DNA of 64,000 bases from Rhabdornis inornatus (GCA_013397075.1 VWZS01009702.1:65775-129774), one strand, 5' to 3'. Counted from the first letter of the stretch, positions 1-13,000 are shown. Numbers and translations: made by a program. The notes: generated by a model from the sequence alone, not told the origin.

Positions 1-2772
1 TTTGGAGATCTGGATTTACAGAGACTGCTCAGTCCTACAGTGCAGTTCTGCCTGTGGGGTCACTCACTGGCACCCACAGATGCCTTTATAAATGTCCATG
101 GGACTAAAGGCACTTTCTCTGTGGAATCCTCAACTCTTCCAGAGGAGGAGGGGAGCAGCCTTGCCAGGGGAAGAGGCATGGAGGCACAAGCAGAGGTACA
201 GACATACATACTGTGCCTGTTCAAGTGCGCCATTCCAACCTGCTTTGCTACAAACCAGTTCTGCTTTATCCTAAAGAGACACAACAAAGTAAAGTGTGGC
301 TGACTCTTCCCCCAGGGGGGCTCCAAGGGCTGGATTTTTGACATGGAAAACTGTTTTCCTGTAGTTCTGTCATTTCCCACTGCTTGCTTTCTGTCTGTCT
401 CTTTGGAGGTCTCACTTTGGTTTTAATTTAGTGTTACTCCTTTCAGCATGGAAGCTGGGGCCTGTGTTCAGCACAGAGGAGTGAGAGTGCAGCCTCTTGG
501 CTTGCAGGGCAGGGATATCACAGCTATAGCAGGAATATCATGGCTAGCAGAAATATCAAGGCTAGCAGGGATATCATGGCTTTAGCAGAGATGTCAAGGC
601 TAGCAGGGATATCATGGCTTTAGCAGGAATATCACAGCTCCAGGCCTCCCAGTCCCTGCTGTGGATTTCCTCTGTGAGTTGAGCAGGTCCCCACCTCTCC
701 TCTGCTTCATTCCTCTCTGCCACAGCACGTTCTGCTGCAGGAGCTGGTGCCATGGCAGTGACAAGGACAAATGTGCGTGCAGCAAGCAGGGTCCCTCTGG
801 CCCCAACACCACGATCCTCTAGGAGGTTAAAGCACAGATAGAACATTAAAAACACGAGATGCCCAGACCCTGCCCAATGGAAGCTGCAGGAATAGCACAG
901 AGAGGAGCTCAAATCTAATCTTGCATCTATAAACAGCTTATGTTGCTTTTTATGAGCAGTTGAATCAAACAGTGGGAATTGAAAGCAGCTGTTACTCAGT
1001 CACTGCACAGGAAGGAGCGAGTGGCAGCTGAAGTCAACACATCGGAACAAAATGCCTTCAATTTCTAGTCAAAGGCAGAGTGAGGACGTTGGAATAAGGA
1101 ACAAATCAAAGGAAAGTGTTTTCTGCTCCCAGGTGTTCTGCTGATGGGAAGGCTGAGTTATGTGTCATGAATTATTCACCGCTTGTGGTGATGCTCTGAA
1201 GATTGCTTTGCAGGTAGGAAGAGGGAGAGAGTCACTAGCTTGTGTCACACAGCCCCAGGCAGCTCCTGCCTGGAGCACACCAACATCTGCCTGGAGAAGA
1301 ACCATCCCAGGAGCCCACCCGGGCTGGGCTCCATCCCAGGCAGGACACCACCCACATCCAGAGACCCTGAGGGTGGACCTGGCCCACAAATACCAAGGGG
1401 TCTCCTCCACCCACCGTGTCAATAAGTAGCCCCAAGCCAAAGCAGACAAACCATGTAAGGGAGGAAGGAATGAAATTTAATGAGAGAAATGTCACAGGGA
1501 AAACCTGAAAAGAGTAACTTTAAAACCTAGTTTCAGATATGTCATTGACTACCAGGCTTAGGCACACACACGTGGTGGGCAGAGCTTCACGAGGGCTGAG
1601 GCAAAATATCCCAGGGAAAGGACCTGGACGGAGGAATCTCACTCCTCATGGTGCTCAGGAGGGTTCAAACATTGCTGAGAGCCTGGGAGACAAGCGGGAC
1701 AGGACTGAATGCAAAGAACCTTTGGGATGAGAGTATTCAGAGTATTCCTTCTCAGATGAACCCAAAATGTCAACTGCTGTAATTCTACACCATTAAAAAA
1801 AAGTTTTATATGTAAATAGTTATGTGAAGAATTGAATCTCCTAGCAGCATTTGCCACCCAGCCATCTATATTGCTGAGCTGACTAACAGGAACTGGAGAG
1901 AAATGGATTAAAAAGAAGATAAAAAGGATGATGAACATTCAAAGTTCAGAATTCTGTCTGTGTTTTAACCTTCTGATGTCTAAAGAGATTTTGAGAGGGG
2001 AGAGATTTTTAAATGTTTAATTTGTGTATTTATCAGTATCTGAAGGTCATTTTTATTTTTTTTCCCCTGATCTCCTACCTTTTACATAGCTGAGGGGTAG
2101 GAGAAATGTTTTAAAAAGTAAATAGATAATGAAATCATAAGAAATTGGCAGGGGAAGCTGGGGCCAGGCAGCAATTTGGATTTTCTTTTCAATTGAGTAG
2201 ATTTTTGAGGGATAATTCACCCTCAAAGAAACTTCATCCCCTTAGCAGTGTTTCTCTGTTTTCCTAGGCAGATCTCAAGGAACACTAACAAACATCCATG
2301 GTACATTTTCCATATTCTTTGTAATATTAATGGGAAATAGATTTCTGAGTTCAGAAATTTCCTCTCTAAGTAGTTAATATTTTCTTAGTATCGAGTCATT
2401 CACTGATGCAGGTTTAAAAATATTGATTTCCACTGGCTGTTGTTGACCCCCTCAGCTTCTGGCAGGTTAGAAAATGTGGCACCATCAATCACCTCTTTCT
2501 TTCCAAGCAGGGACTCCACAAAATTACCCAGACCACAAATCACCATCATGGGGGTAGTGCTGTCCTCATAAATCATAATTGGCAGGAGTTACAAATTAAA
2601 TTCCTTATCATCAACATAACTTTTGTGCCTTCAGAGCTGGGATTATTCCTGTAGCATTAATCCACTGCAGGTTTGGGTTTTGGCTTCTCTGCCCCTGGCT
2701 GTTACTTGCAGGACTTCCAATTTTGGAGTGAGCAGCAGGAGATGCCACTGAACTCACCTGAAGTTTCTCATT
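1..2772. other. Intergenic DNA downstream of MYL4 (includes its 3' UTR)
   Basis: No exon with a recognisable protein family or good splice sites was seen on either strand. The MYL4 3' UTR must occupy part of the right-hand end. The first canonical minus-strand AATAAA after the stop (plus-strand TTTATT) is at about 2052-2057, inside an A/T-rich stretch at roughly 1980-2420, so the transcript end is not settled. A 17-20 bp tandem repeat lies at 511-638. Short open frames here carry no conserved motif. Confidence 0.5.
511..638. repeat. Short tandem repeat, 17-20 bp unit, about 7 copies
   Basis: The motif AGCAGGGATATCATGGCTT recurs with substitutions and small length changes (aggaatatcatggct, agaaatatcaaggct, agagatgtcaaggct). 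Units drift between 17 and 20 bp. It has no visible coding role. Confidence 0.8.
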
Positions 2773-5700
2773 TCAGCCAGACATGATGTGCTTGACAAAA
2801 GCTGAGGAGAAATGAGAGCATGAGGGGTCAGGACATGCTGTGAGCTGGGGAGGGGCAGGTGGACAGGCATCAGGGGGGACCCCCAGCCCAGACCCCCCAG
2901 GGATGAAGGGGATACTCTGCCAGGACTAATATTCTCTTTCTGTTCCCACTTTTTGCATGCCACCCCCACCTGGTCAGAGTGATGCCAACCCTTGGAGATG
3001 AGCCGGTACTGTTATCCCCATTTTTCTGAGGCCAAGGTAAATGGGTCCCCTCTTTTCCTTACTGCCCTCCAATTTTAGGGGTTCCTAAATTTAACCACCT
3101 CCTATTCCAGATTTTCACCCTCTTGGAGCAGTGAGTGATTCTTGTCTCCAAATGTTCCCAATTAGCCTCTGCTGAGAAAGATGCTGGCTTTGTTTATTTT
3201 TAATAGCTTGCAACAAAACAGTGCCAAAACTGTGGATAAAACAGCCCTGAACTCCTTGGAAACATGCTGTCTTCAGCTGCTTTTCCTGGAAATCACTGGC
3301 ACAAGCACCTTGTTCCCACCCCAGCTTACATGTCTCCATGTTTTTTGGAAAGGCTTTGGAGAGTGGTCCACACCTCCCTCCCAGTGATCACCAATGTCAT
3401 AGAATCATTAAGGTTAGAAAGGACCATTAAATCATCAAGTCCAAGCAGAGCCGCTGCAGAGGATGCATTTTGCACCCTAAGACAAGACATGGCCCCAGTG
3501 GGAATCTCCTGCTCCTACCTTCATAGTTGATGCAGCCATTGGCATCTTCCTGCCCTGCCATGAGTTGCTCCACCTCGCTTTCTGTCATCTTCTCTCCTGG
3601 AAGAGGAGGATGGAGAGGTGAGGGGAAGGGTTTTCAGCCTGCCAAGACCTTCCTGTCCTTCTTCCAGATAACCAAGGGCACCAGAGGGAGGAGAAGGGGA
3701 TTAAAGAAGAGCTGTGTGCCACTGCTGAGGGGTGCTGGTGGGACATGGTGGAGAGACTGCAAATGTTGTCCGATAACTGAGGATCTGGAGTCTCCATCTT
3801 GCCTGGGTCATGCATGAAGCTGTGGCATGAGATGGAAATGGCCCCACATTCAGGACTATTGACTCCTGAAAGGGCCTGTGAGCAGCAGAGTGAAGAGGGC
3901 CTCTGTGATATGTGAGCCCAGCCAGCTCCCTGAGCCACTTGCCCAGAAAGAGCTCGGGGCCCATGCCTTGCTTCCCCCCAGGCCAGCCCTGGGGCCAGCC
4001 ATACCCAGGGTGACCAGCACATGGCACAGCCCGGCCCCAGCCATACCCAGGGTGACCAGCACGTGGCACAGCTCTGGGGCCAGCCATACCCAGGGTGACC
4101 AGCACGTGGCACAGCCCGGTCCCAGCCATACCCAGTGTGACCAGCACATGGCACAGCTCTGGGGCCAGCCATACTCAGTGTGACCAGCACATGGCACAGC
4201 CCGGTCCCAGCCATACCCAGGGTGACCAGCACATGGCACAGCCCGGTCCCAGCCATACCCAGGGTGACCAGCACATGGCACAGCCCGGCCCCAGCCATAC
4301 CCAGGGTGACCAGCACGTGGCACAGCTCTGGGGCCAGCCATACCCAGGGTGACCAGCACGTGGCACAGCCCGGTCCCAGCCATACCCAGGGTGACCAGCA
4401 CGTGGCGCAGCTCGGCCCCCATGACCATCCCGTTGCCCTCCTTGTCGAAGACTCGCAGCCCTTCCACAAAGTCCTCGAAGGTGCCCTGCTCCTTGTTGCG
4501 GGTGAAGTGCTGCAGGATGGGGAGGAAGGTCTCAAAGTCGAGCATCTTTGTGTTCATTTCTGGAAGGGGAGGAGATAGGGTCAGAGATGAAATTCATGAG
4601 GCTGAATTCAGCCTCTGAGGGCCTCCTGATTAATTCTCTTGGTCTCTTTTGTATCAGAGTGCAGGGGAGAAGCCCCGTGAGGAGATGGAACCATTATATT
4701 AGGCTTGAGATTGGAAGATCCATATCAGAAATAAAGTATTAACATCAGGGAACTGCACAGAGACCCCTGATACCAGCCCAAAATGGAACCATTAGGTGGG
4801 TTGTCTGTCACCACAGTAATGTGGCTGCACTGGGACTGGTCTGGTTATACCAGTTTGCACCAGTTCAGGATAAAGTCTGCTAAGCATCACTTGCCACCAT
4901 TCCTGTGTGAGGACTGCCTATCCCGTATATCACCACCATGCTATGGGGAAGGGGAGTGAAGGAATTCCACAGGAATGAAGCCTGTCTGCATAATTTCCTT
5001 CCCAGTTCTTCACCTTGCAGGGTTCTTCCTGCAGGGAATGTAACCCTCTACTTGCTGCCAGGGAGCACAGGAGTTGCTTGTCCCACCCTGTCCCCAGTTT
5101 GCTGTCACCTTCTGGTCTGGGCTTGCCCAGCACCTTGAGGACCTCTGCGTTGGTGGGGTTGTGGCCGAGCGCCCGGAGCACGTCCCCACACTGTCCGTAG
5201 CTGATCTGCATCGTCCCCGCAGGCGTCCGGTCAAACAGCCCGAAGGCTTCTCTGAACTCTGCGGGGAAGGAGAGCTCGGAGTGGCCCCATTCCCACTCCA
5301 GGGAAGCACTTTGTGCCGGGCAGGCAGGGAAGGGATGGACACGTGCATGCTGTGCCCTGAGTGAGCTTGTGCAATGTGGGCTGAGCTTTGCCAGACTCCT
5401 TGGATGCTTGGCTGCCCGAGCAGGTTTTGTCACCTCTGCAGAGATGGCTGGGTGACCTGCTGGATCCTGGCACCCTGAGCAGCTGGCTCTGCTGCAGGAC
5501 ATCCCTACTTATCTCTTTTTCCACTCGGATCTCCACTCTCTGGGGCTGTCCCTGTGTATCCAGAGGCTGTTCCTCCACCAGAAGCCCTGGCTTTGACCCA
5601 GGCTGCGTCTCGCACCATGAAGGAAAAATACCTTTTCCCTGCCAGGCTCTGGATCCTGCTGGCCTTTCCCCCAAGAGGGGATTTGATGTGTGGGGCCTCG

Positions 5701-7140
5701 GCTCTTGTGTCTGTGGTGAAAAACTACCTGGAAAAAGGATTCCCCATTTCTCAAGCCATCTCTGAGAGAAGTTGAACTCAGCACTTACCTTCAATCTGCT
5801 CTGCCGTGAATTCAATCTGTAAAGAGAAGGAAGCAGAGCCAGGCATGAGATGTGGGCTACTGCTGAGGGAAGCAAATGAACTTGTGGTTACTGTACTAAA
5901 ATAAAGAGAGAGAGAGAGAAAGGACAGTAACACACATGAACTTTTTTAGGGGAAAAAGGCCAACTTTATTGAACGGACAGCTCGTATTTAAAACATATTA
6001 GGTGGAGCTAAAACAGGACAGTAGCTCATTGGACAGTTGGGAGAAACATCCATGAGACCATACTTCAGGATGTGTCTTACGGGAAAAACATTAGGTGTTA
6101 ATCTTTATTATGAATTTCATTCTGTTTTTTACCAGATTCTATTCTGTTTTGCCCATATTATCATCTTGGGAGTGTCCCTCCCTAACTGAAGCCATAATCA
6201 GCTTATTAGTCTGGGAATGGACCTGAGAGGCAAGAAAAGTCCAGGCCTGAGAGAGAATTCTCAAGCTCTCTAAATGTGTGTGTATCCACAGGAACTCTCC
6301 CCTCTGGACCTCTCCCTGCTCAGGCTCGGGTCAGGGGCCATATCCCTGCCATGTCCCATATCTGTGCCATGTCTGGCTGGGCCATGTCCCCGACTGCTTC
6401 TGCCCTCGCTGTGGAGCTGAGATCCCTGTGGGGAGCACAGCTGGCAGCATTGGGGTGGACAGGCAGGAGGGATGCTCAGACCACAGGCAGGATTATTTTG
6501 GGTGGAAAGGATGTTATTTTAGGCCTGATCCCAAGTTCAAGTGATTAAACAGCCTCCATGCTGAGCCTGCTCTTAATAACTCTCCTGCCACAGCTCTGGC
6601 TTAAAAATGTGAGTATCCCTAGGAATCATGGAAAAAGCGAGTTCCTGTTGTGGAGCTGCTGCATAAAGGATGCTCTTATGTGGAGGAGGCAACGCAGGCA
6701 ACAAAATACTTCAGGATGGAGACAGTGGGTGGCAGAGAAGCTTTTATTGCTGCGGGGGCCCCGACACGGGGTCTCAGCAGGAGCTGAGGGTTCCACTCTG
6801 CAGCCGCAGCTCCGGGAGCTGGTGCTGGTTCCCTCCAGTGAGTGCTGGGCAGGGCTGGGTGGGGAGGACTGAGACATCTCCCCAGCGAGGACAGCATCAG
6901 TCCCAGCCTGCTGCATCCACACAAGCCGATAATTTTCCCCTCTCAAGGCTGGCTTCCAGCCTGGCTAATGCCATTTGCAGAGCGCTTTGCACCGCCTATG
7001 CCTGGCAGATGTCAGGCACGAGAAACGCGGTGACGCCTTCATTCCTCACTCACCTTCACGCTCTTGGGATCGAAGGCAGGCTCCGAGCCTGGGGCTGCTT
7101 TGGCTGCTTCCTTCTTCGGCTCGGGTTTCCTGAGCGGCAT
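2773..7140 (-). CDS. MYL4: Myosin light chain 4, atrial/embryonic essential light chain
   Basis: Essential light chain of sarcomeric myosin, which binds the first IQ motif of the heavy-chain lever arm in atrial and embryonic muscle. Six coding exons on the minus strand: 7140-7054, 5816-5789, 5258-5109, 4559-4386, 3596-3519 and 2801-2773. They total 546 nt, 181 aa plus TGA. The N-terminus (MPLRKPEPKKEAAKAAP) is the Lys/Pro/Ala actin-contacting extension, shorter than in human MYL4 (197 aa). EF-hand-like domains follow: EEFREAFGLFDRTPAG, then DFETFLPILQHFTRNKEQGT and the EDFVEGLRVFDKEGNG loop, then the C-terminal EQLMAGQEDANGCINYE, ending AFVKHIMSG. Exon sizes 28, 150, 174 and 78 match the gene family. 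The ILQHFTRNKEQGT segment favours MYL4 over MYL3. Exon 4 runs straight into a minisatellite that copies its donor site. The start is the first ATG downstream of a TATA box and begins the family N-terminus. Confidence 0.95.
3398..3455 (-). mobile_element. CR1-like LINE 3'-end fragment
   Basis: The plus strand reads like the reverse complement of a CR1 3' terminus: a CATAGAATCATT start, then a diverged GGTTAGAAAGGACC and ATCATCAAGTCCAA. It lies in the last MYL4 intron, so it is sense with respect to MYL4. Identified from memory of the CR1 3' signature. Confidence 0.75.
3988..4425 (-). repeat. 42/43-bp minisatellite spanning the MYL4 exon 4 / intron 4 junction
   Basis: The core GTGACCAGCAC (plus strand) starts at 4010, 4052, 4095, 4137, 4180, 4222, 4264, 4306, 4349 and 4391, a spacing of 42 or 43 bp. 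The copy at 4391 is the genuine end of exon 4. The nine others are intronic. Each copy, read on the minus strand, repeats the last ~20 coding bases (GTGCTGGTCACCCTGG) plus the donor GTATGG. Unit length alternates because of two linker types (CCCGGTCCCAG and CTCTGGGGCCAG). One copy has CTGA before GT; the GT itself is kept in all. Confidence 0.97.
5903..5922. repeat. (GA)n microsatellite
   Basis: A short run of GA dinucleotides in MYL4 intron 1, about 90 bp upstream of exon 2 on the minus strand. Confidence 0.8.
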
Positions 7141-7228
7141 CGCGCTGGGGTTTGCGGAGGTGCGGGATGAGTCCTGAGCCCAGCCAGGGAAGCAATCGGG
7201 GGGATGAAAAGCAAAGGCTGCTCCTTCC

Positions 7229-7236
7229 CTTATATA
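7229..7236 (-). promoter_or_regulatory. MYL4 TATA box
   Basis: The minus strand reads TATATAAG, flanked by GC-rich sequence, about 90 bp upstream of the MYL4 ATG. A start site about 30 bp downstream would fall near 7200 and give a 5' UTR of about 60 nt. TATA-driven initiation is usual for tissue-restricted sarcomeric genes and contrasts with the CpG-island promoters of the housekeeping genes in this window. Confidence 0.8.
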
Positions 7237-7268
7237 CGGAGCCCAGAGCTCACCCTGGAGGGGCAGGC

Positions 7269-7303
7269 CAGCTGCTGGAGCAACTGCTACTTACTATAAA
7301 AGG
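7269..7303 (-). promoter_or_regulatory. Putative MYL4 muscle elements: E-box and CArG-like site
   Basis: A CAGCTG E-box at 7269-7274 and CTATAAAAGG at 7294-7303 (one mismatch from the CC(A/T)6GG SRF site) lie 35-70 bp upstream of the TATA box. Position and motif types fit cardiac/skeletal regulation by bHLH factors and SRF. Binding is inferred. Confidence 0.4.
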
Positions 7304-7309
7304 AAGAAA

Positions 7310-10028
7310 ACTCAAACGAGAGGGGCCCCAATTTGACAATTGCCCATTGTCATCGGCTCCTGGCTCCACGGAGCCACCAGCCGCCCCCCCCAGCTGCAAA
7401 AGGGGGGACATGTCCCCCTCCAGCACCTGCACCGGGTGGGCTGCATGGGGGCTGCTTGCTAAATGATCACTGAAACCTAAACGCGAATGGCCACGGGGGC
7501 CAGGCAAGAAAATAGCAACAGGATGGGTGATAAACCTGCCATGATACCCACGGCAAAACGCCTGGCTGCAGGCAGCACTGCAGAGCCCTTTTTAGACCAG
7601 GCTTTATGAAGTGCTGCTTCAAAGGGGCTCAGAACTCTCTGAACACTCCCTTGGCCTCGTGCTCAGGGTCTGCTTTGTCCCAGTCTCTCCCCAGGGCTGA
7701 GCTGGTGCCCTGGAAAGGACCAGTGCAGGTGCTCACCTTCCTCAGGGTGGCTAATGAGGAAATGGAAATGATGGCCAAAGCTACAACTGAATTCATTAGT
7801 GCAAATCTTTCCCAGCTTTGCACCACCCATCCCAAGCACCTCCAAAACCTGCAGGGCAGATGGGGTCTCCTTCTGGCTCCTCTCCAGGTGCTGAGCAGGC
7901 CCTGGTGACAGATGCTCCTGCTCTCACTCTCTTCTCCCAACTGTTTGAAGACTCACAAAGGCACAGAACTCGTTCAAGTTCTGTATCCCAGGAAATGGGG
8001 CTTGAGGGTTTTACTGAGACATTCTAAACTATCAACTTAAACGAGATGTTTGGGGCACCGGGGCAAAGGAGGAGTTACAGGGGTCGTCCAGGAGTGGGGA
8101 GCAGCCACAAACTGCTGGGAATTCTCTGTGTGCCATCATCTCCTCATTGCCAGCAGGGACTGGGGAGCTGAGGGGGCTGGATGGGTGTTATTTGCAATCA
8201 TTGCTTTCCAGAGCTCTCTAGAATATAACAAGTCATTTAGCAAAAAAACTCAACATGTTTTGCTAAGAAGTGTGAACTCAGAGCCTGGGTCAGGTTTCGC
8301 CTGGGAAATCAAAGGAGTCAAATTGCCCATGAGCTGCCTCCCCCTCAGCATCCATTCGACTCCAAAATAACCTCACCTTAACTCCATCTTCACTCTACAG
8401 CAGCTTCTAGGTCAGAAATCAGACCCAGCAGAGCCTTCAGAAAGCATTGATGGTGCAGTTTGACTGTTTATCCCTTGCTCACCCTCCGTGTCCATGCAGC
8501 ATCCCGGGAGCTGCTGGCAGAGCTGGTGTCACACCCACGCCATGGCCCCGGCGGTGGGGACAGGCAGCTGCAGACAATGTCCCCAGTCCCTCCTTGATGT
8601 TCAGCTGATGGCCACTGTGGGGCTTGTTCTGCTGTCTGATTCCATCAGCAGGAGCAGCAGCTCCTGAGCCCTGTCCTTGGGGTTTGCGGTGCTCCCTTGG
8701 CCATCCCTCACTGCAGGAGCCCAGCAGGACTCTGACCCTCATCACGCAGTCACGGGGGCTCCTGGCTCGGGCCAGAACAAGCTGCCTTGCCAGGAAAACC
8801 CCAGGGAAGGCTCTGGGGCCTCTGCTGCTCTCTGCAGGACTGGGGCACTTTCGGAGGCATCGAGAGTTGTGTCTGGATATGGATTATACGGGCCAAGGGA
8901 GGGGCCCAGGCTGGGAGCTGCTGTTCCAGGGATTTGGCACTGGGCTGTTGAATTCCAGCCTCATCCCACTAATGACAACCTGCCAGGGGAAAGAGGGATC
9001 CCCTCTTTGTGCCCCATTCTCCCAGGGGGATGGTTGGGCTGCTGGGGGTCCCCGGTGTTGGAACTGGCTGGTGCTGGGAGCAGGCTGGGCATCAGCATGA
9101 GCCTGAAAGGCAGGGGACAGCCCTGGGGCAGTGCCAGGGGGATGCAGGTGACAAGGGCTGGTGACAGCTGCAGTGGGACCAGCTCTGACCTGATGTCCAG
9201 TGACGGTGTGGGGCCCCAGCCGGGTGGCTGCGCCCTCCACCCCCCTGCCCCAGAGTGCAGCCTCCAGCCCCTCTCCCGAGGACACTGCATGCAGACGTGC
9301 CCTGAGGTCACTGTAGGAGCCTGGGGGAGCAGGACAGATCCCATCACATCTCCCCAAAACACCTCCCAGCCCCGGAGAAGGAAAAGGGTTAAACTGGCAT
9401 CTGCCTGAAAGACATCCCATCGCAGGAGCCTCAGCTTGAGGTGCTGCTCACGTGCTTGCACCCTCTGCCTGCCTCCAGCCACCTCGCTGGATTTTCCCCA
9501 CCTTCCTCTGGCTCCTTGGTACCAGTCTGGGGCTAGAAGGGACTTAGGAGAATGGGGGCAGTGGGGGAATGCTGTGACAGCTGAAAAATGAGCCACCAGG
9601 CAGTAAGAGAAGTTTCTGAAAAGAGAAGAGGAACCTGCCTTGAGTGAAGAAGATTTTAGCACCTTGGGCTAAGCCAATAAACCTCTGCCATCCCCATCCG
9701 AACGGGAATTGTTTGCACACGCTGCCGGAGCTGCTTAAAGCAGGCAAGACCAAAGAGAGAATAGGATCAAGCATGGTGGGGGGAGAAACCCCCCTGCCTG
9801 GACAGCCCATGAGCAGATCCCTATAGGGATCCCACAGGGACAGGGGACTCACCCAGCCCTGATCTCCCAGGGACGGGCTGTGCCCCCACTGCCAGCTCAC
9901 CTCAGCGGGGCTGGCAGCCAGGAAGGTGCTCCCAGAAGATGCTCTGTCCTGCTGAACACACCAGCCCTCTCCACCCCTGGCAGCGATTCTGGTCCCTGAA
10001 ATCCTCGTCCGAGTGACACGGTGACACC
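7310..10028. other. Intergenic region between divergent MYL4 and PTH3R
   Basis: About 2.7 kb separates the two start codons. No conserved exon was recognised. The region is moderately GC-rich and should hold the PTH3R promoter and any noncoding first exon. No clear TATA box or first-exon donor could be assigned for PTH3R. Confidence 0.5.
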
Positions 10029-13000
10029 ATGGAGGCATCTGGCCCTGTGGGAGGTATCATGGTGACTCTCCTCTGCTGCTGCCTCCTGAGCTCGGCCTGG
10101 GCTCTGGTAAGTCCGCGTGGCCCCGGGGCTCCTCCGGTCCCTCTCCTGGCTTTAAATGTTGTGTGTGCCACTGGCCCGGGTGGAGCTGGCTGTGCTCCCG
10201 CTCTGCAGAGCTGCTGGGCAGGAGAGGAAAGCATCTCCACTCCTGCTAAAAGCTTTCCAGCAGCCATGGGGGCACTGCAGCGTGATGGCTTTTCCATTTC
10301 TTGGACACATGCAGGGCAGGGTTCAGTGCCCTGCAGCGTCGGGGGAGCAGAGCAGGTGGTTTACCAGCAGTGCAGGAGGGCTGGAAGGATGTGGTGGGGG
10401 CAGAGCTGGGCACAGCCAGTGAGACTCCCACAGCCAGGCCCCCATCCTGCTGAAGCACCCCCAGCATCCTGCCCCACACCCCTGAGCAGCCCTCCATTCA
10501 CCCAGCTAGATGCTGGTTTGGGGAAGAGCGTGGACAGGAGCCCTGGATCTCCTCTTCGGGGCCAGGTTTGGTTGTGTTCACTGGGGGCAGTCTGGGGAGA
10601 GTGACCCCTCTGCATCCCAGCTCCTTTTCATTTCCAAAGCTGTGTCCTCATCCTGGCTCTAAACCCCTTCAAACATCTTATCCCAAAACACCCCAAAAGA
10701 TATTTGCATGTGTGGTGTGATGGGGAGGCTGAAGGTGCCATGGGTTGTGCTGTCTGCTCTGGGCACTGGGCAGTGGCTGCTTCACTGAGCCCTGGTTGGG
10801 CACTTTACCCAGGGCTTGCCTGACCTGGCCTGGAGAGCTCAGCATGGGTGACAGGGAGCTGGGGCAGGAGCCTGACAGGACCCTGATTTCTGCACAAAAC
10901 CGTGAGCAGAAGTGACCATGGAGAGGGAAGGGGCTTGGGGTCAGCGTCAGCACTGGAAGAGGGAAAAATGAGAGCAGGAAGGCAGGAAGAGCTTTTTTGT
11001 TCTCTGTGTTGTTGAATGTACCCAAAGCCACCCAAACCTGAGTGTCTTGGAGAGGGTTGGGGGAGCACAGCCACGCCATGACTTGAGCCAAGGGGTTGTC
11101 ACTTGGCTTTTGTCTGGGCAGGTCGATCCTGATGATGTTCTCACGAAAGAAGAGCAGATCTATCTCCTGGTAGAGGCCAAGGAAAAGTGTCAGAGGGACA
11201 TAAAGGCCCAGTTGGAGAAGATCAAAGGTATTGTCCCTCCCCTGTGCTTGGGTCAACCAGCCTTGCTGGAGCTGTTACACCATGGGGAATGCTGTGCTCT
11301 CTGTTGGGGCTGGATGGGGCTGAGGACACCTGGCTCCTGGGGGTTTGTGGAGCTCAGGGCACCATCTGTGTTCTGGGTGCAGCCAGCACTGGCTCCAGCA
11401 TTTTCCAGACAGCTCCATGTACACCACAAACAAGAGCTGTGCATGGGGCCTTGCCCCATCTGGAAGAAGTGGGATGTGTCCTCTTCCCTGGCCCCTTGCA
11501 GCTTCTTCCTCTCTGCAGCCCAGGGGAATCTGTGGCAGCGTTTTCCTCCCCCTGGTCCAATACACACCTGGGGAAGCCAGAGGTTCTGCTGAGACCCTGA
11601 CTGGAGATGTGAGATGTGAGATGTGAGATGTGTCTTTGCTCTTTGGCCAGACCCCAGCTGCCCTCCAGAGTGGGATGGGATCATCTGCTGGCCAAGGGGC
11701 TCCCCCAGCCAGGAGGTGTCAGTGCCTTGCCCTGACTACATCTACGACTTCAACCACAAAGGCAAGTCTTGTACCTGGCAGAGAGTGACCTCAGCCTGGT
11801 GACAATCCACGGGGCAGGGACAAGTCTGGGCTTCCTGTGGCTCCTTCTGCTGCCATGGTGCTTGTTCTGTCCCCAGGTCACGCCTACAGGTACTGCAGTG
11901 CCTATGGCACCTGGGCCATGGCTCTCAGCATCAACAAGACCTGGGCTAACTACACAGAGTGTGCCCTGCTCTTCTCCTCCGAGAGCCGGAGCCGCCAGAA
12001 GGTACAAACCCCTTGTTTGTCAAGAGGTGCTGGGAAAGGGGTGTGGGTGGGGGCCAGGGGAGGATGAAGTGAAGGTCAGGGGAAGTGCTGGGGGCAGGAA
12101 GCTCTTCCCTCTCCGCTCCTCAAACCAGCCCTGCTCCCTCTGTGCTCTGGCAGGGAGGTGGAGCTCAGTCCTTCTCTTGCAGGAGGTGTTTGACCGCCTG
12201 CACCTCATGTACACCGTGGGCTACTCCATCTCCCTGGCCTCCCTCATCGTCGCCGTCTGCATCCTCTCCTACTTCAAGTAAGGAGGGGCCAAAGCCCCTC
12301 CTGTGTGGGAGAATCCTCCTCATCCCATGCTCCACACACACGAGCCCAGGGAGGGGGCAGCCCCCAAAGGAATGGGAACAACCCCAGACCCAACACAAAC
12401 ATCAGCCAACTTCCCAAAGCCCCAAGCACCCCCAGTGTGACCAGCTCCTGATCTGCTCCACACCCTGCTCTTGGGCAGTGGGAACACCCCACTTGCTCCC
12501 AGACCTGGTTTCTGTGCCCAGATGCCCCAGAGCCCACTCTGAGCCCCCCATTCCCTGAAGCCAAGTGTGATGAGTTGGTTTGATGGGGGCAGCTGGGCTT
12601 TGCTTTGTGTCACATCCTTGTCTGCAGGCGCCTGCACTGCACACGGAATTACATCCACGTGCATCTCTTCACCTCCTTCATCTGCCGGGCCCTCAGCATC
12701 TTCATCAAGGACTTGGTGCTGTACTCGGGCACGGCGCCCAGCGACACCCACAGGATGCGGGAGGACGATTTCAGGGGTCCCCTGCCAGGACAACGGGGCC
12801 ACCTGGCAAGTGCTGGATGGGGGGAAAGGGGGGTTCAGGAGCTCTGATGTAATGGGATGGGCTTGGGATCCTCCCAGTCCAGGGCTGTGCTGCTTAGGGG
12901 GAGGGGATGAAGGGTCACCTTTGGCTCTGCCCAGCTCCTCCCTGTCCTGGTGCCACACTGGAGACCAGAGCCACAGAGTACCTTGGCCTGTGCACAGGGA

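Noticed and set aside
3988..4425. A CRISPR-like array of regular 42-43 bp repeats
   Set aside because: There are no unique spacers, the unit contains coding and donor sequence, and the setting is an intron of a vertebrate gene.
3585..4557. Long overlapping open frames (up to 316 codons) through the MYL4 minisatellite, with repeated HVLVTLGMAG-type peptides
   Set aside because: Openness follows from a 42-bp unit without stops. Conserved exons 4 and 5 splice around it. Kept only as the alternative-donor hypothesis.
2773..7140. Calling the light chain MYL3
   Set aside because: The exon 4 peptide (ILQHFTRNKEQGT) and linkage to human 17q genes favour MYL4.
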